Shown piece after piece: positions 51,548 through 64,000 of a stretch of DNA of 64,000 nt; the stretch's first letter is position 1; every line of letters begins with the position of its first letter. The notes beneath the pieces are model-generated. The model saw only the letters and a program-made list of their open reading frames with translations, searched no databases and was not told where the DNA came from. Position numbers and translations under genes: made by a program. This DNA comes from Stenopsyche tienmushanensis (lineage: Eukaryota > Arthropoda > Insecta > Trichoptera > Stenopsychidae), in assembly GCA_008973525.1 (NCBI GenBank), contig WACJ01000447.1:54412-118411 (forward strand), written 5' to 3'.

Positions 51548-51931
51548 TATTTTTATGTCAAGTTAAACCTTTTTCAATTCAAGTTAAACTTTTTTCATTT
51601 CAAATTAAACCTTTTTTATTTCAAGTTAAACTGTCAGGTGTCAGATGAAACGAAACAAAGCACAGATTTTTCAAGCTAGCATCGCTCCCCATCTGTCATT
51701 TTTCTTCTTCTTTAACTTTTCATGAGTGTAAAGATTTTTGCAAAGTTTAAACACGTTTTTACGGATGGATAATAATTGAAAATTTTAATCTTGTGCTTAA
51801 AAAAATAAACGGTTTAATTTGGAGCATAAAACATTTCACCTAGCATCTGACAGTTCAATTTGAAATGAAAAAGGTTTGATTTGAGTCGAAAAAGGTTTAA
51901 CTTGAATTGAAAAATGTTTAACTTAAAAATA
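51548..51931. mobile_element. MITE with long subrepeat-bearing inverted arms
   Basis: Arms of about 90 bases are inverse copies, each built from tandem units of about 20 bases (TCAAGTTAAACCTTTTTCAA type). A TA lies at each end. The centre holds AGATGAAACGAAACAAAGCA, also found at 61724. It sits between the two alternative last exons of TULIP gene C. Confidence 0.85.
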
Positions 51932-51976
51932 CTGTATATGAGCGAATAGTTAGCTGCCGGCTTTTAATGCTTTTAG

Positions 51977-52162
51977 GTGTACATCTCTGGAATCGTTGAA
52001 AACACTCAGTTAAACGACATCATAAATGCCATCATCAATCAATTCACCGATGATATCTTCCAAGGCCAAAAGGAAGCACTTTCGGATTGGCTCACCGAAG
52101 TCCTATTCGATACCATCAACGAAGCTTTAGGAAATATCTCCCTTTCCGACCTAATCGGATAA
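51977..52162 (+). CDS. duplicated last exon (6b) of the TULIP cluster
   Basis: Exactly 186 bases, the exon 6 length of genes A-C, phase 0 and preceded by an acceptor (CTTTTAG). It encodes VYISGIVENTQLNDIINAII, then EALSDWLTEVLFDTINEALG and ends ISLSDLIG plus stop. It has no exons 1-5 of its own between gene C and itself. It can be joined in frame to exon 5 of gene C (50432), giving an alternative C-terminus, or it may be the remnant of a lost gene copy. A poly(A) signal is near 52262. Confidence 0.7.
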   Translation: MYISGIVENTQLNDIINAIINQFTDDIFQGQKEALSDWLTEVLFDTINEALGNISLSDLIG

Positions 52163-52759
52163 ATCAATCGGACGTATAATATAATATATCAATCCTGGCA
52201 CTGCAACCTGAACGTTATATCGGCATCTTAAAACTTATCTATTTCCCTGATATGAATCTTTAAATAAAAATAAATATTACTATGACTATTTTTTTTTATT
52301 CAAGAACCATAAAAAAAACATCTATCTTCGAGCTCTTTAAATCGTAAATACATATTTTCATTCGAATATTTCGATTTTCAGATAGCTGTAAATGTACGAT
52401 TGCTGCAAAAACCTCTTTTTTGTTTTATAACATGGGTTAATACTATGGATTTATTTCAATTCCACACTTGCACGCTTACAATAAACGAACAGTACAAAAT
52501 TGCGTTGAATTTCAAGATCGATTTAAAACAATTTTGATTCAAAATATTCATAAAACCTTTATGAAAATAAAAGAAAAACAGTAGGCGGACTTGCAGCGTT
52601 GTAGCTCCCGCAAGAAAAGAAATATATAGGTGACTGGGTCAAATTTTACCCACGATACCAATATGTGACTTGTTTCATTGGGTGTATTTTTTACTTTTTC
52701 CCTTTTTAATTAATATTACAACAGTAATGAAGGAACAAAAGTGTAATCATTATTCCATC

Positions 52760-53010
52760 TATTCACCATGATGGATCTGTGGATACAGAGAACGCCAAAC
52801 CAGAAATTATTCAATTTCATAATAGTACTAAATATGAAGTTGATTATTTGGAGCAAAAATGTGCAAATTACTCGGTAACCAAAAAAAATTAGAGATGCCC
52901 ATGATATACAGTTTTTTCATTCATTGAATATTTGTTCCTTTAATTAATTTGTACTTTGGAACCCGTAAAAAACGACTGAACAGGAATAAATATATTAGAA
53001 AAATAGGAAA
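52760..53010 (+). mobile_element. piggyBac remnant 3
   Basis: The plus frame reads AKPEIIQFHNSTKYEVDYLE, then CANYSVT; a second frame continues MPMIYSFF and INLYFGT. These match the piggyBac core around KPEI--YN-TKGGVD--D--C--YS and RWPM--FY-LLNI. Broken by stops. It lies upstream of gene D, near the expected position of its missing first exon. Confidence 0.65.
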
Positions 53011-54084
53011 TAGAATATATGGGATGTATTAATATTTATTTCTTGTTTGAGTTTTTTCAATAAAAACATATTTTTTACTTTTCAAATACACACAATCCAA
53101 AAAAGTGTCAAACAGCCGGGCTTAAACTACTAACCACTAAAATTAAACTACGATAAGAAATGCTTATTTTATTTCACCCCCATTCATATTTATGAAAATA
53201 ATTCAAAAATATGTTTGTATCGAGTGATTTCCTGGTGTGGGTTAAATAAGATCCACGAAGTTTACAGTGTGGCCAAAAATAGCGATATCAGTTAAGGGTT
53301 AAATACGAATTCAGAAGGATAATTTCATCGTTCAATGATTGCAATAAAATCGTGCGCGATTTCGGGGGTTCCCAATAGTACCGCGGTGTCGGAACGGTTC
53401 AAATTGAGATGGTTTTGAATCCCTGGCTGGCCGGTGGATCGATAATATAATATATGCACACGCAGCACCCACGCAGTACGACCAGAAAGAACACAGCCAT
53501 GAAACCTTCTAAATGGCTCAAATATGTAAGGACATCACGCCTCTAGTTTTTGACAGCTGTCACGTGTCACTTGTTGGGTGTGCATCGTTTTGTGTCTTAA
53601 GCATTTTGTGTTATCCCTATCACCTGTGAATTGTGTGAAAAAATGTTTTTTCTAATCGTACCAATGTTGCATTTTGAAAAGAAATAATATGAAATGCTAA
53701 AACCTCCTTATTATGATTTTTAAAAATAAAATTAGATTTATCTATTTGAAATGTTCCCTACTTGCAAATTATATATTTCATTTGACAGAATTGTCTATTG
53801 AATCAAAACCTTATGCATTTCAATAAAATACATAAAACCAATCAGATCAACACCGACAATGCTCAGTCAATAAGCAGAAAGACACAAAAATATAAATTAT
53901 GTACCCTATTTTTTGGAACAACATTTGAGAATATTACATATGAATTGGCAGCGTTCCAAATCAACGGAATATCAAAGAAACTCCCACTGCAACTTGTTGC
54001 TCCTAATTTCATAATGATCATTAAAAAACAACACATTTGGAGTGTTTTAATACCATTGAAATATCAACGTTTCACTTCTTACAG
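53011..54084. other. upstream of TULIP gene D; first exon not found
   Basis: No 82-base signal-peptide exon like those of genes A-C could be recognised. The ATG at about 53499 (MKPSKWLKY) and the 96-codon frame at 53798-54088 do not look like signal peptides. Confidence 0.4.
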
Positions 54085-55955
54085 ATGAGAATCTAGTCAG
54101 CAAGTTTCAGCTGCAACATTTGAACATTAGTTATGGCACCGTTTCTCACCCGGAAGGCGAGGAGAAAAGCGCAATCAATGACAAATTGATAAAACTTATT
54201 GAGGAAGCTCGCGAACAATTCGAAACAGGATTCCCCACGTTAGGAATACCACCTCTCGAACCTGTCGAAATTGAGCATGTTAATTTTTTTCTTTATCAAA
54301 AAGGCATTATTAGGTAAGATTTGTGTTGAACATTATTGGGTAACCAAAAATACTAAGCTATTTCGCTATAAATTGAATTTATTTGTTTATTTCAGAGCAC
54401 CTGTAAACGTTTACGATATAGAAATTGCAGGACTCAAGGAGTTTGTTATAGACGATCTGAATTTTCAGATGTCAGATTTGACGTTGAACTTTGATATTAC
54501 AATTCCAGAACTAATCTTAACATGTGAGATATCAAAATATTTAATTCGCTCTTTTTTAAATGTTGCAATATTTAATTTTTTAAGCTGTTAGTATTTGACT
54601 ACCCGCAGTAGGTCTTTGTATGGTTAAATATAAAGTATTGTTGTGAATTTAACTACATAATGAACGTTAAAAAAATGATAGATATGATCATTTGTATTCA
54701 ATCCCAGGCTTTAAAACCGGAAAGATTTCCACAGCGAGGCTGCGAGAGACCCATCCGTGTTATTAAAAATATATTACATTAAATATGCATATTTAGTTTA
54801 ATATATTCATGCAAATATATGAATTTCCTTCGTTTCCAAATACAAGCAGCAAAAATCACCTGAATCACTGCGCTAAATGCACCAAAAAATTTCAATACAA
54901 ATATATTCATAGTACCTTCTATCAATGATATATCTTTTACCTGTTTTCATCGAAAAACCAACGGAGCAAAGTGTTAATTTAAAATATCACAATTCCTTTA
55001 TAATCAACATGAAATTGTCTGTTTTATAGCTAGATATACTGTTAACGGAAAAGTTGGATCTGTAATTCCTTTTAGACCAAAAGGAAATGCGAGGTACTAT
55101 GAATAAATATTAGTTTCCTCACCTAAACGCACAGTGCACTCTCGACTATCTGGCTATTATTAACTTATAAATTTATAAAATTCCAGTTAATTAAAAATTG
55201 TGCCTACGAGCAATCAAAATAGAGTGCGGAAGGTTCATATCTGAATCAACCCTACCAGAAATAGAATCAAAGTAAATAAAAAATAGATGATTTACCGTTA
55301 TAAAAAACATTCATCATCTCTCCACTATTGACTAGATAATCGAGAGTATATTGTAGTAAATATTCCATTTAATGACATCAAATATTAATTTCAATAAATC
55401 CTCTGCTTTATTTTTAGGATTGAAATGAGCAATATAATTGTTAAAGGCGTTGCCAATTTAAAGACTAGTAATAAGAGTCTTAAAGTGAGAGCTTTTCAAA
55501 TTAGTCTGGACGTTGCAAAGACAAAGGTACATTAAAGATGCACGCATTGACTATAAAGCATTATTTTTTATTTTCTTAACGTTAAAATCCCCAAACACAT
55601 TTATAACTCCGTATATATTTAGACTTAAAAATATATTCTTTAAACTAAAGTTACTGGACTTGATGATTGAATTGTTATCTTTGTGCACCCGAGTGCTGAT
55701 TTAAAGTAGTACTAAAATAGAAACGAATTTGCAATATATGAAATATAATTAGTTTTATTATTTCAGGTCCATTTCAGTGGTTTATTAGGTAACGGCTTTG
55801 CTAACAAAATTGTCAACTGGGTATTGAATCGTCTCAGCGATCGGGTCGTTCAAGCCCAAAAAGATAGTTTGGCAGATTCCGCAGCTACTGAAATAATGGA
55901 TATGGCCAATTCTATTCTAAAAAGTGTCACATTGATGGATCTCATTGGTGGTTAA
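54085..55955 (+). CDS. TULIP-fold protein D, diverged, first exon missing
   Basis: Exons 2-6: 54085-54313, 54396-54523, 55030-55093, 55418-55526 and 55767-55955, all in phase with good GT-AG sites. Lengths are 229, 128, 64, 109 and 189, against 235, 128, 64, 112 and 186 in A-C, so all differences are multiples of three. Conserved landmarks: EQFETGFPTLGIPPLEPVE, LKEFVIDDLNFQ and a C-terminal SVTLMDLIGG. The glycine turn of A-C is replaced by NLKTSNKSLKV. Exon 2 starts in phase 1 as in the others, so a signal-peptide exon is expected upstream but was not found. Open frames and spared splice sites argue against an old pseudogene. Confidence 0.75.
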
Positions 55956-56389
55956 TTCTAATTTGTTAAATGTTTTACATATATTTAATGTATTGATATA
56001 CGTATTTTAATAAACATTGTTGTTAACTGATGTAGTATTTTTGATAAGTGTTTTCCTTTAATTAAAAAATCACACAATGTACTGCACAAAATGACCTCTG
56101 ATTTTATGATATTAAAGTTGTACTTGAGGAATGTAATATAAAATATGAATTTTTCAATAATCACACATGTTGATAATGAAGAAAATTAGATGATAAATTC
56201 AAAATATCACGAATAAAACTGTTTTAACAGGATGTGGTGAGAACACGATAAGAAATGTAATGTACTTCCCTTTAACACAATTCGTATTGTTCGTACGTAG
56301 ACGTTTCACAGAGCATAACTACAGTTCCGATTCAACTTGAACTAAATATATATATATAAAAGTGTTTGAGTGAGAAAGATAAATTAATC

Positions 56390-56998
56390 ATGGCTAAATC
56401 GAAGAATAAAAGTGACCAAAATGATAAAAACGCTTCCCATTACAAACCAAACGTAATACGTGCTGAACCTTTTAAATGGATCAATTTTCCAATATTTGTT
56501 ATAATTTGGTTTGTGCTATTTTGGTTTTTAGTTTGTCCCATTGTTTGGTCAAAAGTTCATACATTTTATTTGAACAAAAAAATAAACGAGTGGCCGCACA
56601 AATGGCCGTATTATTTCTGGGGTGTAGCGCTAGGCGTGTTTTGTATAATTATGTTAATATTGGTGGCAATATGGAAAATATTTTCATCCAAGAAACATTA
56701 CATACCCAAAAACGACTATGACAAAGTGTTTCTTAATCCTGAATATGGAGACGACAAGGAGTTACTGTGCAGTGAATGCATGACGTGGCATATTCCTGGA
56801 ATAAAAAATTGTCCCGAAAATCAGAATGGTAAAAAATGTTGCAATTGTGGTAATCCTAAAGAGAGTTTTGCAAAATGTTGCGAAAAGACAAACATAGAAG
56901 ACAGAATTATCCAAGGTCCGAGTTATGACGTTGTTCTGAGACCGCTTCAACCTGAATCTGATATGCATCCTAAAAGAATTTCCAGACAATCCAGCTGA
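56390..56998 (+). CDS. two-pass membrane protein with Cys-rich domain (5' part)
   Basis: A 202-codon intronless frame from ATG 56390. Two membrane spans, about residues 30-53 (FPIFVIIWFVLFWFLVCPIV) and 73-97 (FWGVALGVFCIIMLILVAIW), are separated by a short loop; a Cys-rich segment follows (residues 127-164, with CSEC, CCNCG and CC). The last meaningful residues are LRPLQPESDMHPK, after which the frame runs into RISRQSS and a stop. The next frame (+1) continues the same protein without stops to 58160, so this is probably the N-terminal part of a protein of about 589 residues broken by one extra base in the A run at 56972-56975. I do not recognise the family. Confidence 0.7.
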   Translation: MAKSKNKSDQNDKNASHYKPNVIRAEPFKWINFPIFVIIWFVLFWFLVCPIVWSKVHTFYLNKKINEWPHKWPYYFWGVALGVFCIIMLILVAIWKIFSSKKHYIPKNDYDKVFLNPEYGDDKELLCSECMTWHIPGIKNCPENQNGKKCCNCGNPKESFAKCCEKTNIEDRIIQGPSYDVVLRPLQPESDMHPKRISRQSS

Positions 56999-56999
56999 T

Positions 57000-58160
57000 A
57001 TTGCAAAGAGAAACAGCCTCAGAAGTATCAGGAGTGGCAATTCAAACACATCGGTTGTTATATCGTTACACGAAATAGGTACGAAGGATCTCGTCTGTAA
57101 AAAATCTAAAACCATAAAAAAAGATGAACTGGCAGATATTGACATAAGAATGAATCGCGAAATTAAAGATGATAATAATCTAACAAAAAAAGAAGAACCG
57201 GTGGATATTGACATAAGAATGAATCGTGAAGTCGAAGATGATAATAGTCTAATAAAAAAAGACAGTAAAACCTTTCGAAATAAAAAACCAACTAATTTAC
57301 AACCCGTTGATGTTGATTTGGCTAATCGACATTCTAGTATAGAATTTTTTGGAGAAAAAATTCCACTGAAAAACAAAAATGAGACGACAAATATTGAAAC
57401 TACTGTTATTATAGAAAAAACAACAGAAACTTCACATCAACCTACATCAGCAACACCCAAAAGCGGGAGTATAAGCAGTTTGGATTCAATGGATAAAAAG
57501 AAATTTAAACAATACCTTCATTTGGTTGAAGTAAATATACCATCCACGCCTGATGAAAACGATAAAATTAAAACAACAATAGATGATACTGACAAGCCGC
57601 CTATGAGTCCGAGAGAAATATTTTTCTATGATATGATACAAGCCGCTGAAAAATCTGGAAGTGGAAACAGTCCAGATAGCACTCATTTTGAATTCTACAA
57701 AAAATATGAAAAAAAACGTCCCACATCACACATACTATTAGCATCGGAAACTAACCCAGAAATGGATATTCACCAACCGGAAGACCAAGCGACGACAGAA
57801 AATAATGAAAATTCAAACGAGACTAAATGCAAAAGCGATACACCGACAGAAAAAACCTCATCCATTAAAATATTGCGCATGGTTAAGAAAAACACTGTTG
57901 AAATTGAAAAGATAGTTCCGAGCGATAGTTCCGGAAGCAAAAATAATTACTCGTTATCACAGCAGACATCTGTTCAAGATTTCAATAACTTGAATAAGGA
58001 ATCAGTCAGCCAATATTTCATAACTGATCTTAAAAACGGTCCCAGAAAATCGAAAAGAATCAATTCATCCGTGGAAAAAGATAGTATAGTTGAAGAAAAT
58101 GCTAACAAAAAATGCGACGATTCAACAAACACTGAAACCATTGATGATGTTTTTGATTAA
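57000..58160 (+). CDS. acidic/serine-rich cytoplasmic tail (3' part)
   Basis: The frame is open from about 56942 to 58160; the first ATG in it is 57150 (336 codons). It overlaps the end of the upstream frame and starts with EFPDNPADIAKRNSLRS, which reads smoothly after MHPK of the upstream part. The sequence is hydrophilic, rich in Lys, Asp, Asn, Ser and Thr, predicted disordered, with no membrane span. A 69-base tandem duplication gives two copies of DIDIRMNRE. Function unknown; it is most likely the tail of the membrane protein at 56390 rather than a separate gene. Confidence 0.65.
   Translation: MAKRNSLRSIRSGNSNTSVVISLHEIGTKDLVCKKSKTIKKDELADIDIRMNREIKDDNNLTKKEEPVDIDIRMNREVEDDNSLIKKDSKTFRNKKPTNLQPVDVDLANRHSSIEFFGEKIPLKNKNETTNIETTVIIEKTTETSHQPTSATPKSGSISSLDSMDKKKFKQYLHLVEVNIPSTPDENDKIKTTIDDTDKPPMSPREIFFYDMIQAAEKSGSGNSPDSTHFEFYKKYEKKRPTSHILLASETNPEMDIHQPEDQATTENNENSNETKCKSDTPTEKTSSIKILRMVKKNTVEIEKIVPSDSSGSKNNYSLSQQTSVQDFNNLNKESVSQYFITDLKNGPRKSKRINSSVEKDSIVEENANKKCDDSTNTETIDDVFD
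57135..57272 (+). repeat. 69-bp in-frame tandem duplication
   Basis: Two copies of a 23-codon unit beginning at 57135 and 57204 (DIDIRMNREIKDDNNL and DIDIRMNREVEDDNSL), differing by a few substitutions that mostly keep the reading frame and charge. Confidence 0.85.
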
Positions 58161-59823
58161 TTTTTTGATCACTACATACTTAAAAATAGTATATTTAAAT
58201 TTAAATTCATAGTAATTTGTATTTAAATTGATGATTTAAGAAATGTCTTTTATTTCAGTTCTGTATTTCTTAAAATAATACTTAATTTAATATAAGTTTT
58301 AACATGTTCTTTTGGATGTTTCCATGATACTAAATTCATACATGCTCAAAATTCTACTTTGTGATCGGTCAAACTTTAACTTGTTGTAAGACAATGTTAT
58401 TACTAATAAAAAAAATTAATCGATTTTTACATACTATACAAAGCTCATCCCTGTTACTAAAAATATAATACAATCCGTTCAAGCTTCACGGCTAAACGTT
58501 TTCAATATTAAAATTCATTTTAAAAAATTAAATTGTATTCTAGATATTAATATAGACGTTAATGGTTTAAATAGTTTTAACTAGATTATCCAAGATTATA
58601 TGATGATGAATGCAGTTAAAAATATTGGGACACAACTGTTTTTATAATGTTTCAAGTAAATTCTTACAACTGCTTGTAATTTTAGTCAAAAACTTTATTT
58701 ACTTGAATTTAAATGTTTTGTCACTTTTATTTATACTTTAGTTTAAGTTTTTAACATATATATTATTATTCAAATCCATATTTACATAAATTAAATAGTA
58801 TTTCATGTTGTTTTCCATTTTATTTCAATTCACGCAAAAAAATAAGGTTAACCAAACAATTACATTCGAGTCTAATATATATTTTTTTTGGTTACAGTAT
58901 TCTTATATCCGTTTTATAAAATTTAATTAATTATGTATGACATTTCTTTCTTATGGCTATTTTGTTTTATATTTTTATAAGAAAAATAAATCTTTAACAA
59001 TATAATATATCTCATATTGTACTTTATTCTCATATTGATAAAATTATAAACAGTAAAAAAAAATGTAAATGTCCTAATAGTTAATACTTAGTGTTTAAAA
59101 ACTGTCAATAGTTAGATTTTTTTCTTTTTATAATTTATAATGAAATGAAATGGTGTGAAGTTAAATAACCAAAAGGACACACACAATTGATATTTTCAAA
59201 CGCATGCATATGAATCACACTTTATATTCACTAACATCATCGATTATATAATTTTGTCTTTACAAGATATCATAGGATTACATAATTTTTCGTTTAAATT
59301 TTAAATGTGATTATAATGAAATTATTCCAAATATGTTGATTTTTTGTGTTTCATAAATTATTTTATTTTAGCATTTTAATTCAGCATTGGTGTACAATAT
59401 TCATCAACTGGTTTTTTAAAATTTTTAATAATGGCACAGAAACCATTTAATCTCTTGCATTGTGATATTGCTACTTTTTAACTATATTAGCTATGTTTTA
59501 GCTTGTTTTCTATTAATCATTTAATGAAAAATTACACTTAATCTGCTCTACAGGTAATACTTTTATGCTTTAGTTTTAAAAAACATGAAATTTTATACGC
59601 AAGATCGAAAAGATGGGTATTAACAGTTTTAAAACATCTTCCCACGATAGAAAAAAAAATCAAGTCATGTTAGTGGACAACAGCTCTGTCAATTGATCAG
59701 AGTTCAAATAAATAACTCTGGTGGATTCAGATATGGCACCCAAATAAGACAAACTCAAAGCCTCATAAAGGTTCTTCCATTGTCTATTATTACAGATTTT
59801 TCAATGTGTCAATTATTTTATTC
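58161..59823. other. intergenic and PPIE 3' flank
   Basis: Very AT-rich with no supported exon or recognised repeat. Sequence next to 59823 probably includes the PPIE 3' UTR. Confidence 0.45.
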
Positions 59824-61351
59824 CTATTGAATTTCACCACAGTTTGTAATTATAATTTTTTCAGATGTAGCACCACTTTTACTGCCAAAACCTTCGATTT
59901 TCTTCACCACGTGCATTCCAGATATAACATGGCCAAACACTACATGTTTTCCATCTAGCCATTCAGTTCTGCAAATAGAATTTTTTGTTTAAATTATAGT
60001 TCTACAATTAAGTGGTGGGACTCTTAACTAAGAATAAAATATGAAAAACATGCAAAATGCGAAAGAACTTAAAAGTCATATAAATAAACTATAACGTTTT
60101 GCAATAAATTATTCTAACAATTTATTTTTAAAAAAGTAAATACCTGGCAGTGCAAAGAAAGAATTGAGATCCATTTGAATTTGCTCCTGAATTTGCCATA
60201 CTGAGAGTTCCCGGTCCCGTATGCTTGAGCTCAAAATTTTCATCGTCAAATTTCCTTCCATATATGGATTTTCCTCCTGTTCCATTATGATTGGTAAAAT
60301 CACCTCCCTGACACATCTATAGTTTATTACTAATTAAGAATGAATATATATAAAAGTGATTGATTTAACTATAATGAAATTTTAAAAAAATCTACAGTGA
60401 CTGGATTTCCAGAGGACATTGACTACGATAATAAACATGCCACTGAGTATTCTGAAACAGTAAAGATCTTGATGGATCTCCAGAAAAATTAAGATAATTA
60501 GATGATATAATCGTAAAACCAAGCTGTCAATATATAAAAATTGCATTTTTTTTGCACATTAATGAACACATGATATAAAAAGGATACAAAATCGGGAATC
60601 ACACGATGAAATGAGCATCCCTGATATCCGAATCCTCGCTCGTGAGTACAGAGAGCGCGGAAGTTTTCAGCTGTTTTTGGAACTACATCAGCGCGCAATA
60701 AAATAGTCACACGGCCCAACTCACGTCTACCGGCCGATATATCTAAATAAACTTGGGGATTTTTATTTCCAGAAATTGCTGGTAGAATTTTATTACTGGT
60801 TTCCTACAAATATAACACAAATATTTTTTTATAGTGAAATCAAAAAATATAGTGTAAAACAATGAAATGATAGATGAATCCAACTTCTTCCGGTTCGTCG
60901 AGCTTATCTTCGGTATCGATGTCTGGCTTTGCTCCCACGGGTAGCGCACCGGCGTGTTTTTGCAACCAACTATCTTCGCTCCAGACCGGTCTCGATGAAC
61001 CCTCCTTTATTCTCTGCGGAGTTGCAATATTCACACGAATCGTTCGACCGAACAATTCCGAATCGTTCTAGTGAGATGAAATAAAATTCAGTTTCAAATG
61101 AGATATTTTAGATCATGTTATGTTACGAAAAAATACTTTACCATATTGTCGATTGCTGCCGCTGCATCTTCAGCATTCTCAAATTCGATGAACGCAAAAC
61201 CTCTATGTTTTTCGGATTCATAATCGAGAGGTATTTGTATATCGACCAAATCTCCGAACGGTATGAAAGCCGCATGAAGGACTTTTTCGTCGGCTTCCTC
61301 TGCCAATCCGCCGACGAAAACTGTCCTCTTTCCGCTCGCCTTAGTAGTCAT
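59824..61351 (-). CDS. PPIE: peptidyl-prolyl isomerase E (cyclophilin 33)
   Basis: Minus-strand exons 61351-61142, 61067-60885, 60803-60588, 60316-60144 and 59968-59824 give 308 residues (human about 301). An N-terminal RRM carries RNP2 (RTVFVGGL) and RNP1 (HRGFAFIEF), then [19 protein letters not shown]. After a linker comes the cyclophilin domain: [39 protein letters not shown] (catalytic Arg), [33 protein letters not shown] and [12 protein letters not shown] (the Trp for cyclosporin binding). It is a nuclear spliceosome-associated prolyl isomerase that also binds MLL/trithorax. The donor after exon 2 (GTTGGA at 60884) is non-canonical past GT, the weakest junction. Read-through of intron 2 would give a short RRM-only product. 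Confidence 0.94.
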
Positions 61352-62477
61352 GCTTTAAAATGAATAGTAAAGTTTCGAGATGTCAAAATTAAAAACGTCA
61401 GTAAACGCATACGCGCCGCGCTTTAAACAACTGTCAAGTCAACATTTACTTTTAAATTTAACATGACAATAGCATCGTATTTATCCGCCATATACCACGT
61501 GCGACGAAAATAAATCAAATACTTTTTAATTTTGTTTTATTTGAAAAAAAATGCATTTTTTTAATAACAAAAGACTTCTCGCTCTAGAATTTACAAAAGG
61601 TTAAATAAAAATATCTATTTTAATATTGAATTCATTTAAAAAATAGACAGATTAGATTAAATTGGTAGGCACATGATTTAAAATTAATGAATAAAAGTAA
61701 GCGTTATTTCAATCTCAACTATAAGATGAAACGAAACAAAGCAAGAGGATGTCAAGCTGGCATTCCTGTGCTTTGAAATTTCTCCATCCAACTGTCAGTC
61801 TTTAGAGCGAACTAAAAATTTATCAAGAATGTTGACGCTCTCAATTTGTTTCGAAACTTTTATAGCTTAAATTTTTGTAACCGTTCATCAGAAAACGAAG
61901 AAAATTGTACCTTCTGGAATAACAATCGAATCGAAGAACCAGATAAAAATTACGCTATAAGGTAGGAATTTTGCAATTTTCTTAGTGACTATCTTTTCTA
62001 AATTTATATTAATTAAAATTTTCTGTCCGAGTGCATCAACATTGCTGACAATCATGCATAATCTAAACATGACCTTTGTACACTCGTCATTCAATCATTT
62101 TGTTGCAATTTTTTTTTTGTACAATTAGTTTTCAAAAATGCAGTCAATCATACAGATTTGTACATTCGAATCCGATGATTCAAGCTACAAGCGAAAATGG
62201 TCAATAGTTGAAACTTACATTCACATAATAGATTTTGATAATAGAATGTCATTAAAAAACGAAGGAAACAGTTTTAATATTGATAGGTAATAAAGTTAAA
62301 AACAGAATATATTTCATAGCCTTTATTGACAATGCAATTTTCATAAATGTCGATGAGTTCACATTCAACTTTGCCCCTATTGCCATTTGAGCTGCCCAGC
62401 CCGACAAATATTGAGGCAAACATCTTGAAAGTCAACTTTGTGACTATATGAATTATTTGCAACGCTCCTCGAATTGC
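61352..62477. other. intergenic between PPIE and RpLP0
   Basis: Shared upstream/downstream space. It holds a repeat fragment at 61721-61800 (matching the MITE centre at about 51650) and otherwise AT-rich sequence. The small minus frame 62274-62462 lies in the RpLP0 3' region and is not recognised. Confidence 0.4.
61721..61800. repeat. fragment of the 51.5-kb MITE family
   Basis: Contains AGATGAAACGAAACAAAGCA and TCAAGCTGGCAT, in the same order and spacing as in the MITE centre at about 51650-51700. Long inverted arms are not evident here. Confidence 0.6.

Positions 62478-64000
<1,523 letters not shown>

Noticed and set aside
53798..54088. 96-codon frame as first exon of TULIP gene D
   Set aside because: No signal peptide, wrong length, and it overlaps the intron acceptor of exon 2.
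56762..57376. 204-codon minus frame
   Set aside because: Shadow of the plus-strand membrane protein and its 69-bp duplication.

Overview
The window is nuclear DNA from an AT-rich, transposon-rich insect genome. Evidence is spliced genes with GT-AG introns, insect-type gene content (lipocalins with GPI-like tails, a cluster of TULIP-fold secreted proteins) and decayed insect-type transposons (Tigger/pogo, piggyBac, hAT, R1, RTE). I cannot fix the order. Exon coordinates were worked out by eye from reading frame, splice sites and intron phase.

Layout. 1-13.4 kb: repeats around two same-strand paralogous lipocalin genes (4194-5537 and 9280-10168), the second in a very GC-rich island. 13.5-15.6 kb: complete four-exon caspase-activated DNase (DFF40/CAD). 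18.1-21.3 kb, minus: 904-residue helical protein, perhaps BRAT1-like. 23.9-31.5 kb, minus: methionine-R-sulfoxide reductase B with long transposon-bearing introns. 31.8-36.4 kb: transposon graveyard (RTE, R1, Tigger split by piggyBac and another element, a 21-bp minisatellite). 41.1-56.0 kb: tandem cluster of four six-exon TULIP-fold (group-7 allergen / JHBP-like) secreted proteins, with a duplicated last exon and a shared 18-bp upstream motif. 56.4-58.2 kb: intronless two-pass membrane protein split by a +1 shift. 59.8-61.4 kb, minus: cyclophilin-33 (PPIE). 62.5-64.0 kb, minus: ribosomal stalk protein RpLP0, running off the window end, with two frame-breaking indels and, in two introns, a pair of related H/ACA-type snoRNA candidates.

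The genes do not form one pathway. The housekeeping genes (CAD, MsrB, PPIE, RpLP0) are independent; the lipocalin pair and the TULIP cluster are tandem expansions of secreted or surface lipid-binding proteins. The most notable signals are the twin intronic snoRNAs, the alternative terminal exon in the third TULIP gene with a MITE between the two versions, the shared GATA-like upstream element of the cluster, and the frame breaks in conserved genes, which look like assembly indels or recent decay.
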